From: a bacterium HR33
GTDB lineage: Bacteria > Gemmatimonadota > Gemmatimonadetes > Gemmatimonadales > GWC2-71-9
Assembly (NCBI GenBank): GCA_002923375.1
Contig: BEIJ01000001.1
Coordinates: 1,178,001 to 1,242,000 of the forward strand
DNA: 64,000 nucleotides
Direction of reading: 5' to 3'
Positions 50,889 to 59,789 of this stretch are shown here, piece after piece. Positions within the stretch are counted from its first letter, which is position 1, and every line of letters begins with the position of its first letter. Under the pieces are notes generated by a model, which saw nothing but the letters and a program-made list of their open reading frames with translations, was not told the origin of the DNA and did no database searches. A program made the translations under genes and the position numbers.

Positions 50889-50958
50889 GTTTTGTGTCGC
50901 CGCGGTCGCCAGGTTGGCCCCCGGGCCGCCTTGACCTCGTTTTGCCAGCCGCACTATC

Positions 50959-51969
50959 GTGCCCGTGGCCCCCGAGTTCGGAGGCGACAGGACTATTCGG
51001 TCCCAATTAGCCTTTGCTCGAATCACCGCCGCGCTCCTCCTGGGAGTTTGGCTCTCCGGCTGCGGCCGGGCGGCGTCGCCGCTTTCCACCGAGGAGCCGT
51101 GCGGCGCGCTGGAGCCGGTACCCGCGCGCGGCACCGCGGCGAGCCTGGACGTCGCCACCTGGAACCTCTACTGGTTCGGCAGCATCCAAAACGGCCCCGG
51201 AGACGAAAGCTGTCAGCTCAAAAACGTGCGCGACATCATCGCAGGGCTCGACCTCGATCTCTGGTCGGTTCAGGAGGTGGTCGACCCGGCGCACTTCGCC
51301 GCACTCGTCGCCAGCCTCCCCGGCTATGGCGGGCTGCTCGCCACCGACCCCGCGGTAACCGACGGCTCCAGGTACTACAGCGACTTCGAGGGGCAGGAAC
51401 AGAAAGTCGGCCTCATCTACAAAAGCTCGGTCGCCACGGTGCGCAGCGCGCGGGTCATACTGGGAGAGCACGAGCGCGAGTTTGGGGGACGCCCGCCGGT
51501 GGAAGTGGAACTCGCCGTCACCCTGGACGGCACGCCGTTCGAACTGATCTTCATCTTGATCCACGCAAAGGCTGGCTCAGGGCAACCGGACTGGGAGCAA
51601 CGCAACGCCGCCGCGGCTGTCCTCAAAGACTACCTGGATCGAACCCACCCCGCGGCCAAGGTCATGGTCGTGGGCGACTTCAACGACGACGTGGATGTTT
51701 CGATCACGCCGCCCAACCCCTCGCCCTATATGCGTTTCGTGGACGACTCGACCGCTTACTTCATCCCCACCAAGGCGCTGTCCGAGGCCCGCAAGAGATC
51801 CACCGTGGATTTCACCGAAATGATCGACCATCATCTGGTTACCGACGAGCTCAAGGGCGCGTACCTGCCCCGCTCGGCGGAGGTCTTTCCCGCAGATCAG
51901 TACCTGGCGAGTTATCGGCGAACCACCAGCGACCACTATCCGGTCCTGGTGCGGTACCTGCCGAGGTGA
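50959..51969 (+). CDS. endonuclease/exonuclease/phosphatase (EEP) family lipoprotein
   Basis: 336 residues, GTG 50959. Signal sequence with lipobox VWLSGC. The EEP fold shows the metal and catalytic residues in order: VATWNLYWF (Asn), SVQEVVDP (Glu), IFILIHAKAG (His), VGDFNDDVD (Asp, Asn, Asp) and TTSDHYPVLVRY (Asp-His). These are shared by DNase I, sphingomyelinases and inositol phosphatases. Export and a lipid anchor suggest an extracytoplasmic nuclease or phosphodiesterase. Upstream is direct repeat 2. Confidence 0.88.
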   Translation: MPVAPEFGGDRTIRSQLAFARITAALLLGVWLSGCGRAASPLSTEEPCGALEPVPARGTAASLDVATWNLYWFGSIQNGPGDESCQLKNVRDIIAGLDLDLWSVQEVVDPAHFAALVASLPGYGGLLATDPAVTDGSRYYSDFEGQEQKVGLIYKSSVATVRSARVILGEHEREFGGRPPVEVELAVTLDGTPFELIFILIHAKAGSGQPDWEQRNAAAAVLKDYLDRTHPAAKVMVVGDFNDDVDVSITPPNPSPYMRFVDDSTAYFIPTKALSEARKRSTVDFTEMIDHHLVTDELKGAYLPRSAEVFPADQYLASYRRTTSDHYPVLVRYLPR

Positions 51970-51992
51970 CCCTAGCCGGCGCCGATCCGAAG

Positions 51993-53006
51993 CTACTCTC
52001 CCGGATGGCGGACCGTAGCCCGGTACAACCTTTCTGCCGCGGCCCGGCTCGCCGCATCGCCAAAGATCTTCTCGCCGTCGTAACGGCCGTTTTCTATGAA
52101 AATCTCAGATATCTCGCGCCCCGCTGTGACACTGCCCGCCAAGTAAACCCCCGGCACATTGGACTCCAAAGTCTCGGGATCCACCACCGGCCTTCCACTC
52201 GAAGGATCGAACTCGATCCCTATCCGGGAAAAAAGCTCGAAATCCGGATGGAATCCGATCAGAGCATACACCCGCTCCGCCGGCACGCTCTCTTCCCCGG
52301 CAACCCCGCGAATCACCACCTCCCGCTCGGTAATTCTCACCACCTCGGCCGGCATCTTCGCCGCTATCTCCCCGGACTTGATCCGGTTCTCGATGTCCGG
52401 CCTCAGCCAATACTTGACGCTCCGGGGAAACTCGGAGCGCCTATATACCAGCGTTACCCGGGCGCCCGCCCTGAAAAGCTGAAGCGCCGCCTCTACCGCC
52501 GAATTCCGGCCCCCGATCACCACCACGTCCTGCCCGAAACACCGGTGGGCTTCGTCGAAATAATGGCTCACATGGGGCAGGTCCTCTCCCGGCACATCCA
52601 AGAGGTTGGGATGATCGAAATAACCGGTGGCTAGGACCAGCCGTTCGCACCACAACTCCTCTTCGCCGAGCCGCGTCTGCAACTTGCACCGAATCCGGCC
52701 GTTCTCCGCTCGGGCATCCACCAGCCGAGTGTAGGTGCGAATCCTCAGCCCCTCAGCCCGGGCCACGCCGCGATAGTACTTCAGCGCCTCCTCCCGAGTC
52801 GGTTTCTGGCCAAAGCACACCAGCGGATGACCTCCGATCTCCAACCGCTCGGGAGTGGTGAAAAAAACCAGTCCCGGAGGATAGCGATATATGGAATTGG
52901 CCACCGCACCCGCGTCTATCACCAGCGGGTCGAGTCCCCGGCGCTTGGCCGAAATGGCGCAGGCCAGACCGATCGGCCCGGCACCCACAATTAGCGCGCG
53001 TTCCAC
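51993..53006 (-). CDS. ypdA: YpdA-like FAD/NAD(P)H-dependent disulfide reductase
   Basis: 337 residues. ALIVGAGPIGLACAISAKRRGLDPLVID is the FAD-binding Rossmann motif; VVVIGGRNSAVEAALQLFRAG is the NAD(P)H site with the GGxNSAxEAA pattern of YpdA. PGVYLAGSVTAGREISEIFIENGRYDG ends the FAD domain. No CxxC active site, as in YpdA. In Bacillus and Staphylococcus YpdA reduces bacillithiol disulfide; Gemmatimonadota with bacillithiol genes are plausible, but no bsh genes are here. Operon with the ParB-like gene, three bases apart. Confidence 0.88.
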   Translation of the reverse strand: MERALIVGAGPIGLACAISAKRRGLDPLVIDAGAVANSIYRYPPGLVFFTTPERLEIGGHPLVCFGQKPTREEALKYYRGVARAEGLRIRTYTRLVDARAENGRIRCKLQTRLGEEELWCERLVLATGYFDHPNLLDVPGEDLPHVSHYFDEAHRCFGQDVVVIGGRNSAVEAALQLFRAGARVTLVYRRSEFPRSVKYWLRPDIENRIKSGEIAAKMPAEVVRITEREVVIRGVAGEESVPAERVYALIGFHPDFELFSRIGIEFDPSSGRPVVDPETLESNVPGVYLAGSVTAGREISEIFIENGRYDGEKIFGDAASRAAAERLYRATVRHPGE

Positions 53007-53009
53007 GAC

Positions 53010-53954
53010 CTATTCTTCCTCGGGAGGGCCGGCCGCCCCGGCGAGCTGCTCGGGACGGACCTTATTCACATCGAACCGGCGGGCCGCAGCGAGCATTTTC
53101 TGGATCGTCTCCTCGAATTCGCCCTTGGCCCCGCGCTTGAACCTCAAGGGGTTTATCCGAGCCACCACGAACGCCTTGAGATACGGGCTTTGCAATCCTC
53201 GCTCCTTGAGTTTTTTCACCACGTCGTTTACTGCCTCGTTCAGCTCCAACAACAAAGCCGCGCGCCCGCGCCTTTCCTCCAACGCCTTTGAAAGCCTGGC
53301 GGCCAGAAACTTTTCCACCCGTTTGAGAACCGGATGGTACGCTCCCCCGGAAAACCTCCCATCCCGCTGGTAGCAGAAACCTAAAGTTAACAGGGAAGGC
53401 TCTTCGAACTCGGCCTCGAATTCCCGCTCCGGGCGATCGTCCAACTGCGCCAGCCCTTCGGCCAACCGGGCTACTTCGAGGGAACGCTCTCTCAGGTTAT
53501 GGGCCTTCTCGGTGTTGAGAAGCAAGATCCGGCGCGCCACTTCCACTTCCGGAACCACGAGCGCTACCACCGATCTCGCACCCAACTCCTTCAAAGCGGC
53601 AAGACGGTGATGCCCGTTGGGAGTCCAGTAACCTCCTTCCTGCGCCCGCACCACAATGATGGGATCCAAGAAACGGCCCAAACTCTCCATCGCAGCCGCC
53701 AGCCGGGTCACGTGGGTCGCGGAGAGATCCCGCTGATAGGGAGTGGGCTTGACCGCATCCACCGGCAAACCCGCCAAGATCTGCCAGTGGCCCCCTAGCG
53801 GTTCCCGGTAAATGCCGATCACCGATCCACCGTCCCGCTCGATCTCCCGCGCCAGCCCCTGCACCGCGGCGGGAGGCTCCCGCTCGACCAGGGCTACAGC
53901 CTCCAACCCCCGGGGCTCCGGCGCCTTTTTCTTCCTGCTGCGCTTGGCCGCCAT
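53010..53954 (-). CDS. ParB/sulfiredoxin-fold domain protein
   Basis: 314 residues. After a basic N-terminus (AAKRSRKKKAPEPRG) comes a ParB-N domain: LPVDAVKPTPYQRDLSATHVTRLAAAMESLGRFLDPIIVV, then GYWTPNGHHRLAALKELGARSV with the GxHR-like motif. No ParA is near and there is no evident ParB helix-turn-helix or CTP-motif set, so chromosome partitioning is doubtful. The same fold occurs in nucleases and kinases. It shares an operon with ypdA, so a redox or sulfur-related ATPase role is conceivable but unproven. Confidence 0.75.
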   Translation of the reverse strand: MAAKRSRKKKAPEPRGLEAVALVEREPPAAVQGLAREIERDGGSVIGIYREPLGGHWQILAGLPVDAVKPTPYQRDLSATHVTRLAAAMESLGRFLDPIIVVRAQEGGYWTPNGHHRLAALKELGARSVVALVVPEVEVARRILLLNTEKAHNLRERSLEVARLAEGLAQLDDRPEREFEAEFEEPSLLTLGFCYQRDGRFSGGAYHPVLKRVEKFLAARLSKALEERRGRAALLLELNEAVNDVVKKLKERGLQSPYLKAFVVARINPLRFKRGAKGEFEETIQKMLAAARRFDVNKVRPEQLAGAAGPPEEE

Positions 53955-54037
53955 GGACTATGATGTCACCTGCCATTAAGATGGCGCCGTTGGCGCAATA
54001 TGAAAACCGGCAACCAGAACAGCGCGAGGTCTAGACC

Positions 54038-55747
54038 ATGAAGCGTCACCTTCTCCTGCCCGCTTTGCTGGCCGCGGTCGCGGCGTGCGAGCGTCCGGAA
54101 CCGGCGGACCTGGTACTGCGAAACGGGAAGATAGTCACGGTAGATTCCCAAGTCCCGCTGGCCCAGGCGGTGGCGATCAAGGGATACACCATCGTGGCGG
54201 TGGGAAGCAACCGCCGGATCAACCGGTATATCGGCCCGGAAACCGAGGTGATCGACCTCGAGGGCCGGCTCGCCGTCCCCGGGTTCATCGAGGGGCACGG
54301 TCATTTCATGAGCCTGGGGCGCGCCAAGATGATCTTGGATTTGAGCCGCGCGCAAAGCTGGGAGGAGATAGTGGAGATGGTAAGACAGGCAGCCCAGCGC
54401 GCGCGTCCGGGTGAGTGGATACTGGGGCGGGGCTGGCACCAGGAAAAGTGGACCTCGGTACCCACCCCCAACGTGGACGGCGTGCCTCTGCATCACGAGC
54501 TGAGCCGCGCCTCGCCCAACAATCCCGTATCCCTCAGCCACGCCAGCGGCCACGCCTCCTTCGTGAACGCTCGTGCCATGCAGCTGGCGGGGATTACACG
54601 CTCGACCCGCAATCCGCCGGGCGGAGAGATAGTCCGGGATGCCCAAGGGAATCCCACGGGGCTGCTGCGCGAGACCGCCCAGCGGCTGGTCAACCGGGTG
54701 ATCCAGCGCGCCGAACAAAGCATGAGCGCGGAAGAGCGGGAAGCGCGGAACCGCGAAATGGTGAGGCTCGCCGGGCAAGAGGCGCTCTCCAAGGGAGTGA
54801 CCAGCTTCCACGACGCGGGCTCGCCTTTCGCCACCATCGATTTCTTCAAGAAACTGGAGGAAGAAGGCGCGCTCCCGGTCAGGCTCTACGTCATGGTGCG
54901 GGGAGAGTCGGAGCAGAGCCTTCAGGAGAATCTTCCCAAGTACCGCATGGTGGCCGAAGGAAACGATTTTCTCACCGTTCGCTCGATCAAGCAGCAGATA
55001 GACGGTGCTCTGGGATCCCACGGGGCGTGGCTTCTAGAGCCGTACGAAGACATGCCCGGCAGTACCGGGCTGGTGCTGGAGCCGGTGGATCAGATCGAGC
55101 GCATCGCGCGGATCGCCATCAGGTTCGGCTTCCAGGTGAACACCCACGCCATCGGAGACCGCGCCAACCGGGAGGTGCTCGACATCTACGAGCGGGTCTT
55201 CAAAGATCATCCCGAAGCCACCGATCTGCGCTGGCGGATCGAACACGCGCAGCACATTCACCCGGACGACGTGCCCCGATTCGCCCGGCTGGGCGTAATC
55301 GCATCAATGCAAGGGATCCACTGCACCTCCGACGCCCCCTGGGTCGCCAAGCGACTCGGCGAGGAGCGAGCCCGAACGGAGTCCTACCTCTGGCGCTCCC
55401 TGATAGACTCCGGAGCGATCGTGACCAACGGCACCGATGTGCCGGTGGAAGACATCAACCCCATAGCCAGCTTCTACGCCTCGGTGACCCGCAAGACCGC
55501 GAGCGGGGAACAGTTCTATCCGGAGCAGAGAATGACCCGAGAGGAGGCCCTGAGGAGCTACACCATCAACAACGCCTACGCCGCCTTCGAGGAACACCTC
55601 AAAGGCTCCATCACCCCGGGGAAACTGGCGGACATAGTGGTGCTGTCCAAGGACATCATGACGATTCCGGAAGACGAGATCCCCACCGCCGAGGTGCTCT
55701 ACACCATAGTGGGCGGCGAGATCAGGTACCGAAAGGAGGCTCGATAG
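54038..55747 (+). CDS. YtcJ-like metal-dependent amidohydrolase lipoprotein
   Basis: 569 residues from ATG 54038. Lipobox AVAAC in the signal sequence. The amidohydrolase-3 domain has PGFIEGHGHFMSLG (His87, His89), then ASFVNARAMQLAGITRST, FQVNTHAIGDRANREVLDIYE, WRIEHAQHI and TNGTDVPVEDINP with the metal-binding Asp. These are signatures of YtcJ-type exoenzymes. It probably hydrolyses N-acyl or cyclic amides in the periplasm. It is divergent from the ParB-like gene; convergent with the Ig-domain gene. Confidence 0.88.
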   Translation: MKRHLLLPALLAAVAACERPEPADLVLRNGKIVTVDSQVPLAQAVAIKGYTIVAVGSNRRINRYIGPETEVIDLEGRLAVPGFIEGHGHFMSLGRAKMILDLSRAQSWEEIVEMVRQAAQRARPGEWILGRGWHQEKWTSVPTPNVDGVPLHHELSRASPNNPVSLSHASGHASFVNARAMQLAGITRSTRNPPGGEIVRDAQGNPTGLLRETAQRLVNRVIQRAEQSMSAEEREARNREMVRLAGQEALSKGVTSFHDAGSPFATIDFFKKLEEEGALPVRLYVMVRGESEQSLQENLPKYRMVAEGNDFLTVRSIKQQIDGALGSHGAWLLEPYEDMPGSTGLVLEPVDQIERIARIAIRFGFQVNTHAIGDRANREVLDIYERVFKDHPEATDLRWRIEHAQHIHPDDVPRFARLGVIASMQGIHCTSDAPWVAKRLGEERARTESYLWRSLIDSGAIVTNGTDVPVEDINPIASFYASVTRKTASGEQFYPEQRMTREEALRSYTINNAYAAFEEHLKGSITPGKLADIVVLSKDIMTIPEDEIPTAEVLYTIVGGEIRYRKEAR

Positions 55748-55759
55748 CGGAAGCGCGCT

Positions 55760-58699
55760 CTACTCGATTCGCACGATCCACAGGCGCATGTGCGAGGGCA
55801 AGATGTTGCCCGCGCCGTCGCGCGCCTTGAAAGCGGTAGGAGGCCGGTTGGAACCCGAGATTAGGGCGTAGTAAGTGGAACCGGCTCTCACGTTCACGTT
55901 CTTGGTGAAGTTATTGAAGCTCAAGGGATCGGGTATCAACCTCAGGGCCGGTATGAGGCGGAATCCGCCGGAAGTGCCGTAGTAAATGTCGAGCAGGTTC
56001 CAGCTGGTCATGTTCAGGACCGGGTTGCTCACCCGGTCATCGGCGTAGAGCATTGCGGCCCACTGTGCCAGTATCGAGTCAATCGGCATCCCGATCACCG
56101 AAGCCAGCATGGAGTAACCCGGCTGAGCGTGGTCCAGGATCGCCTTGTGAATCTTGTCCTCGCCCCCTCGGCTCGGGCCGAACCGGTCGGATAGATACCG
56201 CAGCAGGGACCAGGGCGCTCCATAAGGATCCAGGCCTCCCACGCACGGCCAGTTGCTTATCCCTTGGGGTTTGGTGGTGAGCCAGCTGCATTCGTGAGGG
56301 GCGTTCTGGGCGCGCCCATCCGAGCTCCCGGTGGTGATCGGATCCCAGCCGAAGTAGAGCGACAGGGCCACTATCATTCCCGAGTACCAATCGGTGGGAG
56401 AGGTCAGGCTGTCCTCGTTCAGGATCACGCCCAACCCGTAGTTCTGCCCCGGCTGCCGCCCTTCGGCCCGGTGTCCCACGATCTCCTCGCCCAGCGTGGC
56501 CTGCCCCTCCGACACCCAGGTCGCAGGCAGGCTGCCTCCGGCCGCCACCCTGCGGCCGAACTGCAATACGTGCACCGGTTCATGGGCCAGTACCGAGGGC
56601 ATGTTCTCCAGCGCCCGGTCCAGCGAATAGGTGGGGCCGAAGTTGCCGGAGGGATCCGGAACGGCTATGTAAAAGAACTCTCCCTCGTTGCTCGCCTGAT
56701 TGTTGCTGGAACGCGGGAAGAAATCGCAGGAAGTGGTAAAGCCGAGAGACCCGCGGCGGTTTACCTCTTTGCTGGCCACTATCACCACCCGGTTGTTCCC
56801 GTCCATGTCGGTGAAAGCCCCGAACTGGTCCACCAGAGCGGGATAGACCAGCGAGTCGAACTGCGCGCTGAACGATTGATAGTGAACCGCCTCGAAGCCG
56901 CCTGTGGGATTGGCGATGTCGGCCAGGAAGAAAGCGCGATCCCCCTTGGCCTGGATGACAGCCGTGACATCCACCAAGTTGGAGGTGCAGGAGTTCGAGG
57001 TCGTGATCTTCAGCCGGACCGTGTCCCCTACAGCCGCCGTGTCGGGAACCCGGGCCGCCGCTCTGGCCAAAAGAGCGGCGGCTCGAGGTTCCCTGCCCGC
57101 AGACCAGGCTTCGAAAATCATCCGGTCGAATTCCCGCTGCTCCAACTCCACCTCGCGATGTCTCCTCCAAAGCCGCAGCCGCTCAGCGTCGAAACGGCCC
57201 GGCATCACGGCTTGCGACCCTTGATAACCCCGCGTTCGCGGCGCCGCCCCCGCGGTGCCAACGCGCGCCAAGAAGGACGCCGGTCCCGCACTCGCGGCAC
57301 CGGGCACGCTGCCCGAAACGGTTACGGCGGTGAGATTGGTGGCGGTCTCGGAAACCGACTGCACGCCCACCAAATAGGTCTCCGTGCCCGAGGCTCTCGC
57401 GAATTGGAAACAGAAATCGGCCGGGTTGCGGACTATCAACTGCTCGCCGACGGCCAGATTGAGAAACGACGCCGGCCGCAGGGAGTCAGCCTTGGCCCGC
57501 GAGGGGATGCCTGAAACGGTGACCCGGACGTTAACCGGGCGCTGAGGCTTGCAGTCGTAGGTCGGCACGGTGATCGTGAGCGAAGTGGCGCTCGCCGCCG
57601 TGACCGCGGCCGCAACACCGTCCACCGTGACCAGATTGTTAGCCGCGTTGGGGTCGAACCCGGTACCCGTGATCGTCGCCGCCTGGCCTTCCACCAGCGG
57701 TGTGGGGGATACCGATTCCACCCTCACGTTGTGCGCCACGGCCGTAAAGGTCCGCGGACTTCCGGTAAGCGGCGCACCCCCGGGCCCGGTAGCTATCGCC
57801 CGCAAACTCACCGTTGCCGACACCGTGCCCGGCCCCCCGCTCAAAACCGGCATTACCCAACCGGTTCGTGCCGTTCCGGTGGAGTCGGTAAACGCCACCG
57901 ACGAGTCCGGAGTCCCGTTCCCCGGATCGGTCTCGAACAACACGGCATGATTCCGCACAGGGTTGCCGAACTGATCCCGTACCAACACCGCGATCAAAGT
58001 GTCGAGCCTGGTCCCGTGAAACCCGAACTGATTGTCTCCCGCAACCTTGGAGAGAATAGCAGCCGGCCCGGGGTCGGCTCGGGCGCTGAAGGTCACCGAC
58101 TGGTTCGCGCCGGAAATGGTGGCCACTACCTGATACGAACCGGCCTTGGTGCCCAGGGTCCAGACAGTGGAAGCCTCGCCTTGCGCATCGGTGGTGGCGT
58201 TTTGCGGCGAGACCGAGCCGCCATCGGCGCTCACGCTGAAGCTGACGGACAAACCGGCTATCCCATTGTTGAGCCGATCCCTCACCCGGACTACCAGTGG
58301 CTGCGGCAGCTGCTGCCCTACGGTCCCGGTCTGTTGCCTGCCGGACACCGCTTCCACTTGGGTCGGGTTCTGGGTTACCGTTACCGGAGCCTCCGCGGTT
58401 ATCGTGCCGGCGGTGGCTTTTATCCTGGCCGATCCCGCACTCACCGCGGTCACCAAACCGGTCTCGCTCACCGTGGCGACCTGGGCATTGTCCGAACTCC
58501 AGGTCACGGCAGCGCCGGTAATATCCTTCCCGTCCTTGTTCTTCACCACTGCGGAGAGCTGCTGGGTCGCTCCCAAAGCGTCTAGAAACACGGCCGACGG
58601 TATGATGGTGACCGAAGCCGGTGTGTCCGGCTCGGAACACCCCCAGAGAGCCAGGCCCAACAACCAGCCGGCGGCTGCTCGGTTCGCAATGAGGCGCAT
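55760..58699 (-). CDS. Ig-domain surface lipoprotein with degenerate M30-like peptidase domain
   Basis: 979 residues. Lipobox LALWGC after a short signal. N-terminal Big_2-type Ig domain (residues 30-110: AVTWSSDNAQVATVSETGLVTAVSAGSARIKA), Big_1-type domains (VRVRDRLNNGIAGLSVSFSV, VLVRDQFGNPVRNHAVLFETDPG), then an IPT/TIG domain (SVSPTPLVEGQAATITGTGFDP). The C-terminal part shows LAHEPVHVLQFGRR and WVSEGQATLGEEIV, an HExxH plus downstream Glu pattern like M30/hyicolysin peptidases, with Pro inside the motif. A cell-surface protease or adhesin is likely. Confidence 0.75.
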   Translation of the reverse strand: MRLIANRAAAGWLLGLALWGCSEPDTPASVTIIPSAVFLDALGATQQLSAVVKNKDGKDITGAAVTWSSDNAQVATVSETGLVTAVSAGSARIKATAGTITAEAPVTVTQNPTQVEAVSGRQQTGTVGQQLPQPLVVRVRDRLNNGIAGLSVSFSVSADGGSVSPQNATTDAQGEASTVWTLGTKAGSYQVVATISGANQSVTFSARADPGPAAILSKVAGDNQFGFHGTRLDTLIAVLVRDQFGNPVRNHAVLFETDPGNGTPDSSVAFTDSTGTARTGWVMPVLSGGPGTVSATVSLRAIATGPGGAPLTGSPRTFTAVAHNVRVESVSPTPLVEGQAATITGTGFDPNAANNLVTVDGVAAAVTAASATSLTITVPTYDCKPQRPVNVRVTVSGIPSRAKADSLRPASFLNLAVGEQLIVRNPADFCFQFARASGTETYLVGVQSVSETATNLTAVTVSGSVPGAASAGPASFLARVGTAGAAPRTRGYQGSQAVMPGRFDAERLRLWRRHREVELEQREFDRMIFEAWSAGREPRAAALLARAAARVPDTAAVGDTVRLKITTSNSCTSNLVDVTAVIQAKGDRAFFLADIANPTGGFEAVHYQSFSAQFDSLVYPALVDQFGAFTDMDGNNRVVIVASKEVNRRGSLGFTTSCDFFPRSSNNQASNEGEFFYIAVPDPSGNFGPTYSLDRALENMPSVLAHEPVHVLQFGRRVAAGGSLPATWVSEGQATLGEEIVGHRAEGRQPGQNYGLGVILNEDSLTSPTDWYSGMIVALSLYFGWDPITTGSSDGRAQNAPHECSWLTTKPQGISNWPCVGGLDPYGAPWSLLRYLSDRFGPSRGGEDKIHKAILDHAQPGYSMLASVIGMPIDSILAQWAAMLYADDRVSNPVLNMTSWNLLDIYYGTSGGFRLIPALRLIPDPLSFNNFTKNVNVRAGSTYYALISGSNRPPTAFKARDGAGNILPSHMRLWIVRIE

Positions 58700-58765
58700 C
58701 CTACGCGAATTGCCCTCGCATGCTAGCTAATCTATTCCCCGGGCTCCGGGTTCCGGCCTCTCCCG

Positions 58766-59266
58766 TTATTCGGACGAGGTACGGGCGCCCAGCTCCTTGT
58801 CTATCAAAAGGAGGGCGGACTTGTTGTCCCCCGCCAACTTGAGACGCTCGAGAATTTGCGTGGACATCTTCTCCTCTTCCACCTGTTCGTCTATGAACCA
58901 GTGCAAGAAGGTCTGCGTAGCGTAATCCTGCTCGCTCAACGCCAGCGCATAGAGCTTGTTGATCTCCTGGGTGACCATCTGCTCGTGCGATCGGACCTGT
59001 TGCATCAGGTCCAGCGGAGACTTGAAACCGTCGGGAGGCTGTTCCAGCGCCTGCAAGCGGATCCTGGCGTTGCGATCCTCCAGGTAGCGGTAGAATCGCA
59101 TGGCATGACCCGCCTCCTCGCGGGCCTGAAGTTCCAGCCAATGGGCGAACCCCGGCAGGTTCTCCGCCGAGCAGTAGGCGGCCATGGCGAGATACATGTA
59201 GGCCGAGTAAAACTCGCGCTTCATCTGATCGTTCAGTGCCTGTTCCATCTTCTGGCTCAGTGCCAC
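58766..59266 (-). CDS. ftnA: ferritin
   Basis: 166 residues from GTG 59266 behind AGGAGG. Four-helix-bundle ferritin with ferroxidase residues: REFYSAYMYLAMAAY, LELQAREEAGHAMRFYRYLEDR, HEQMVTQEINKLYALA, FLHWFIDEQVEEEKMSTQILERL. No Met haem-binding residue at the usual bacterioferritin position, so FtnA type rather than Bfr. It stores iron and oxidises Fe(II) in a 24-mer. Likely iron-regulated, but no Fur box was seen. Confidence 0.92.
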   Translation of the reverse strand: MALSQKMEQALNDQMKREFYSAYMYLAMAAYCSAENLPGFAHWLELQAREEAGHAMRFYRYLEDRNARIRLQALEQPPDGFKSPLDLMQQVRSHEQMVTQEINKLYALALSEQDYATQTFLHWFIDEQVEEEKMSTQILERLKLAGDNKSALLLIDKELGARTSSE

Positions 59267-59329
59267 GCAAACCTCCTGTGACGATTTTCAGGGGGTCATC
59301 GGATTGTAGTACCTGCGACCCCGGTTCGG

Positions 59330-59743
59330 TTACTTTACCCCAAGTGCTCCGGCGGCTTTCTCTACGTCTTGCGGCTTGACCCAGAAGAGCGCCCCGTAGC
59401 GGCCCCCTCCTGCCCTTACGGCGTCGATAGCCACCACGTTGACGCCGGCGTCTCCTAGCCGCTTCATGAACTCCGCCACCGCGCCGATTCGGTCTTCTCC
59501 CTCGACCAAAAACGCGGTCTTGGGACCCGTTAGGCTGATCCCCGCTTTCTTCGCCGCCTCCTTCAGTGCCCCCGCGTCCTCGGCCACCAGGTCCACCTGA
59601 GACTGCGCTCCCACGGGGAAGGCGTGAAAGGCCATGAGATTGACCCCCGCTTCTTTGAGCGCTCCGAGGATCCGGGCTCCTTCGCCCGGCTTGTCCGGAA
59701 CCGTGGCGTAATAGTACTCGACTTTCCTGATTTGGTCCGGCAT
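59330..59743 (-). CDS. ACT-domain protein
   Basis: 137 residues; CGGAGG lies about eight bases before ATG 59743. Two ACT-like beta-alpha-beta halves: VEYYYATVPDKPGEGARILGALKEAGVNLMAFHAF and KTAFLVEGEDRIGAVAEFMKRLGDAGVNVVAIDAV. ACT domains bind amino acids and regulate metabolic enzymes; here there is no catalytic partner domain. Orphan ACT proteins of this type are of unknown function. It lies between ferritin and M28 on the same strand. Confidence 0.82.
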   Translation of the reverse strand: MPDQIRKVEYYYATVPDKPGEGARILGALKEAGVNLMAFHAFPVGAQSQVDLVAEDAGALKEAAKKAGISLTGPKTAFLVEGEDRIGAVAEFMKRLGDAGVNVVAIDAVRAGGGRYGALFWVKPQDVEKAAGALGVK

Positions 59744-59789
59744 GTTACTTCACCTCCGTTCCGCTATCCAGAGGGGCATTCGGATGCGG

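Noticed and set aside
53010-53954. Chromosome-partitioning ParB near an origin
   Set aside because: No parA, no dnaA or gidA-type neighbours and no parS-like palindromes seen around it.
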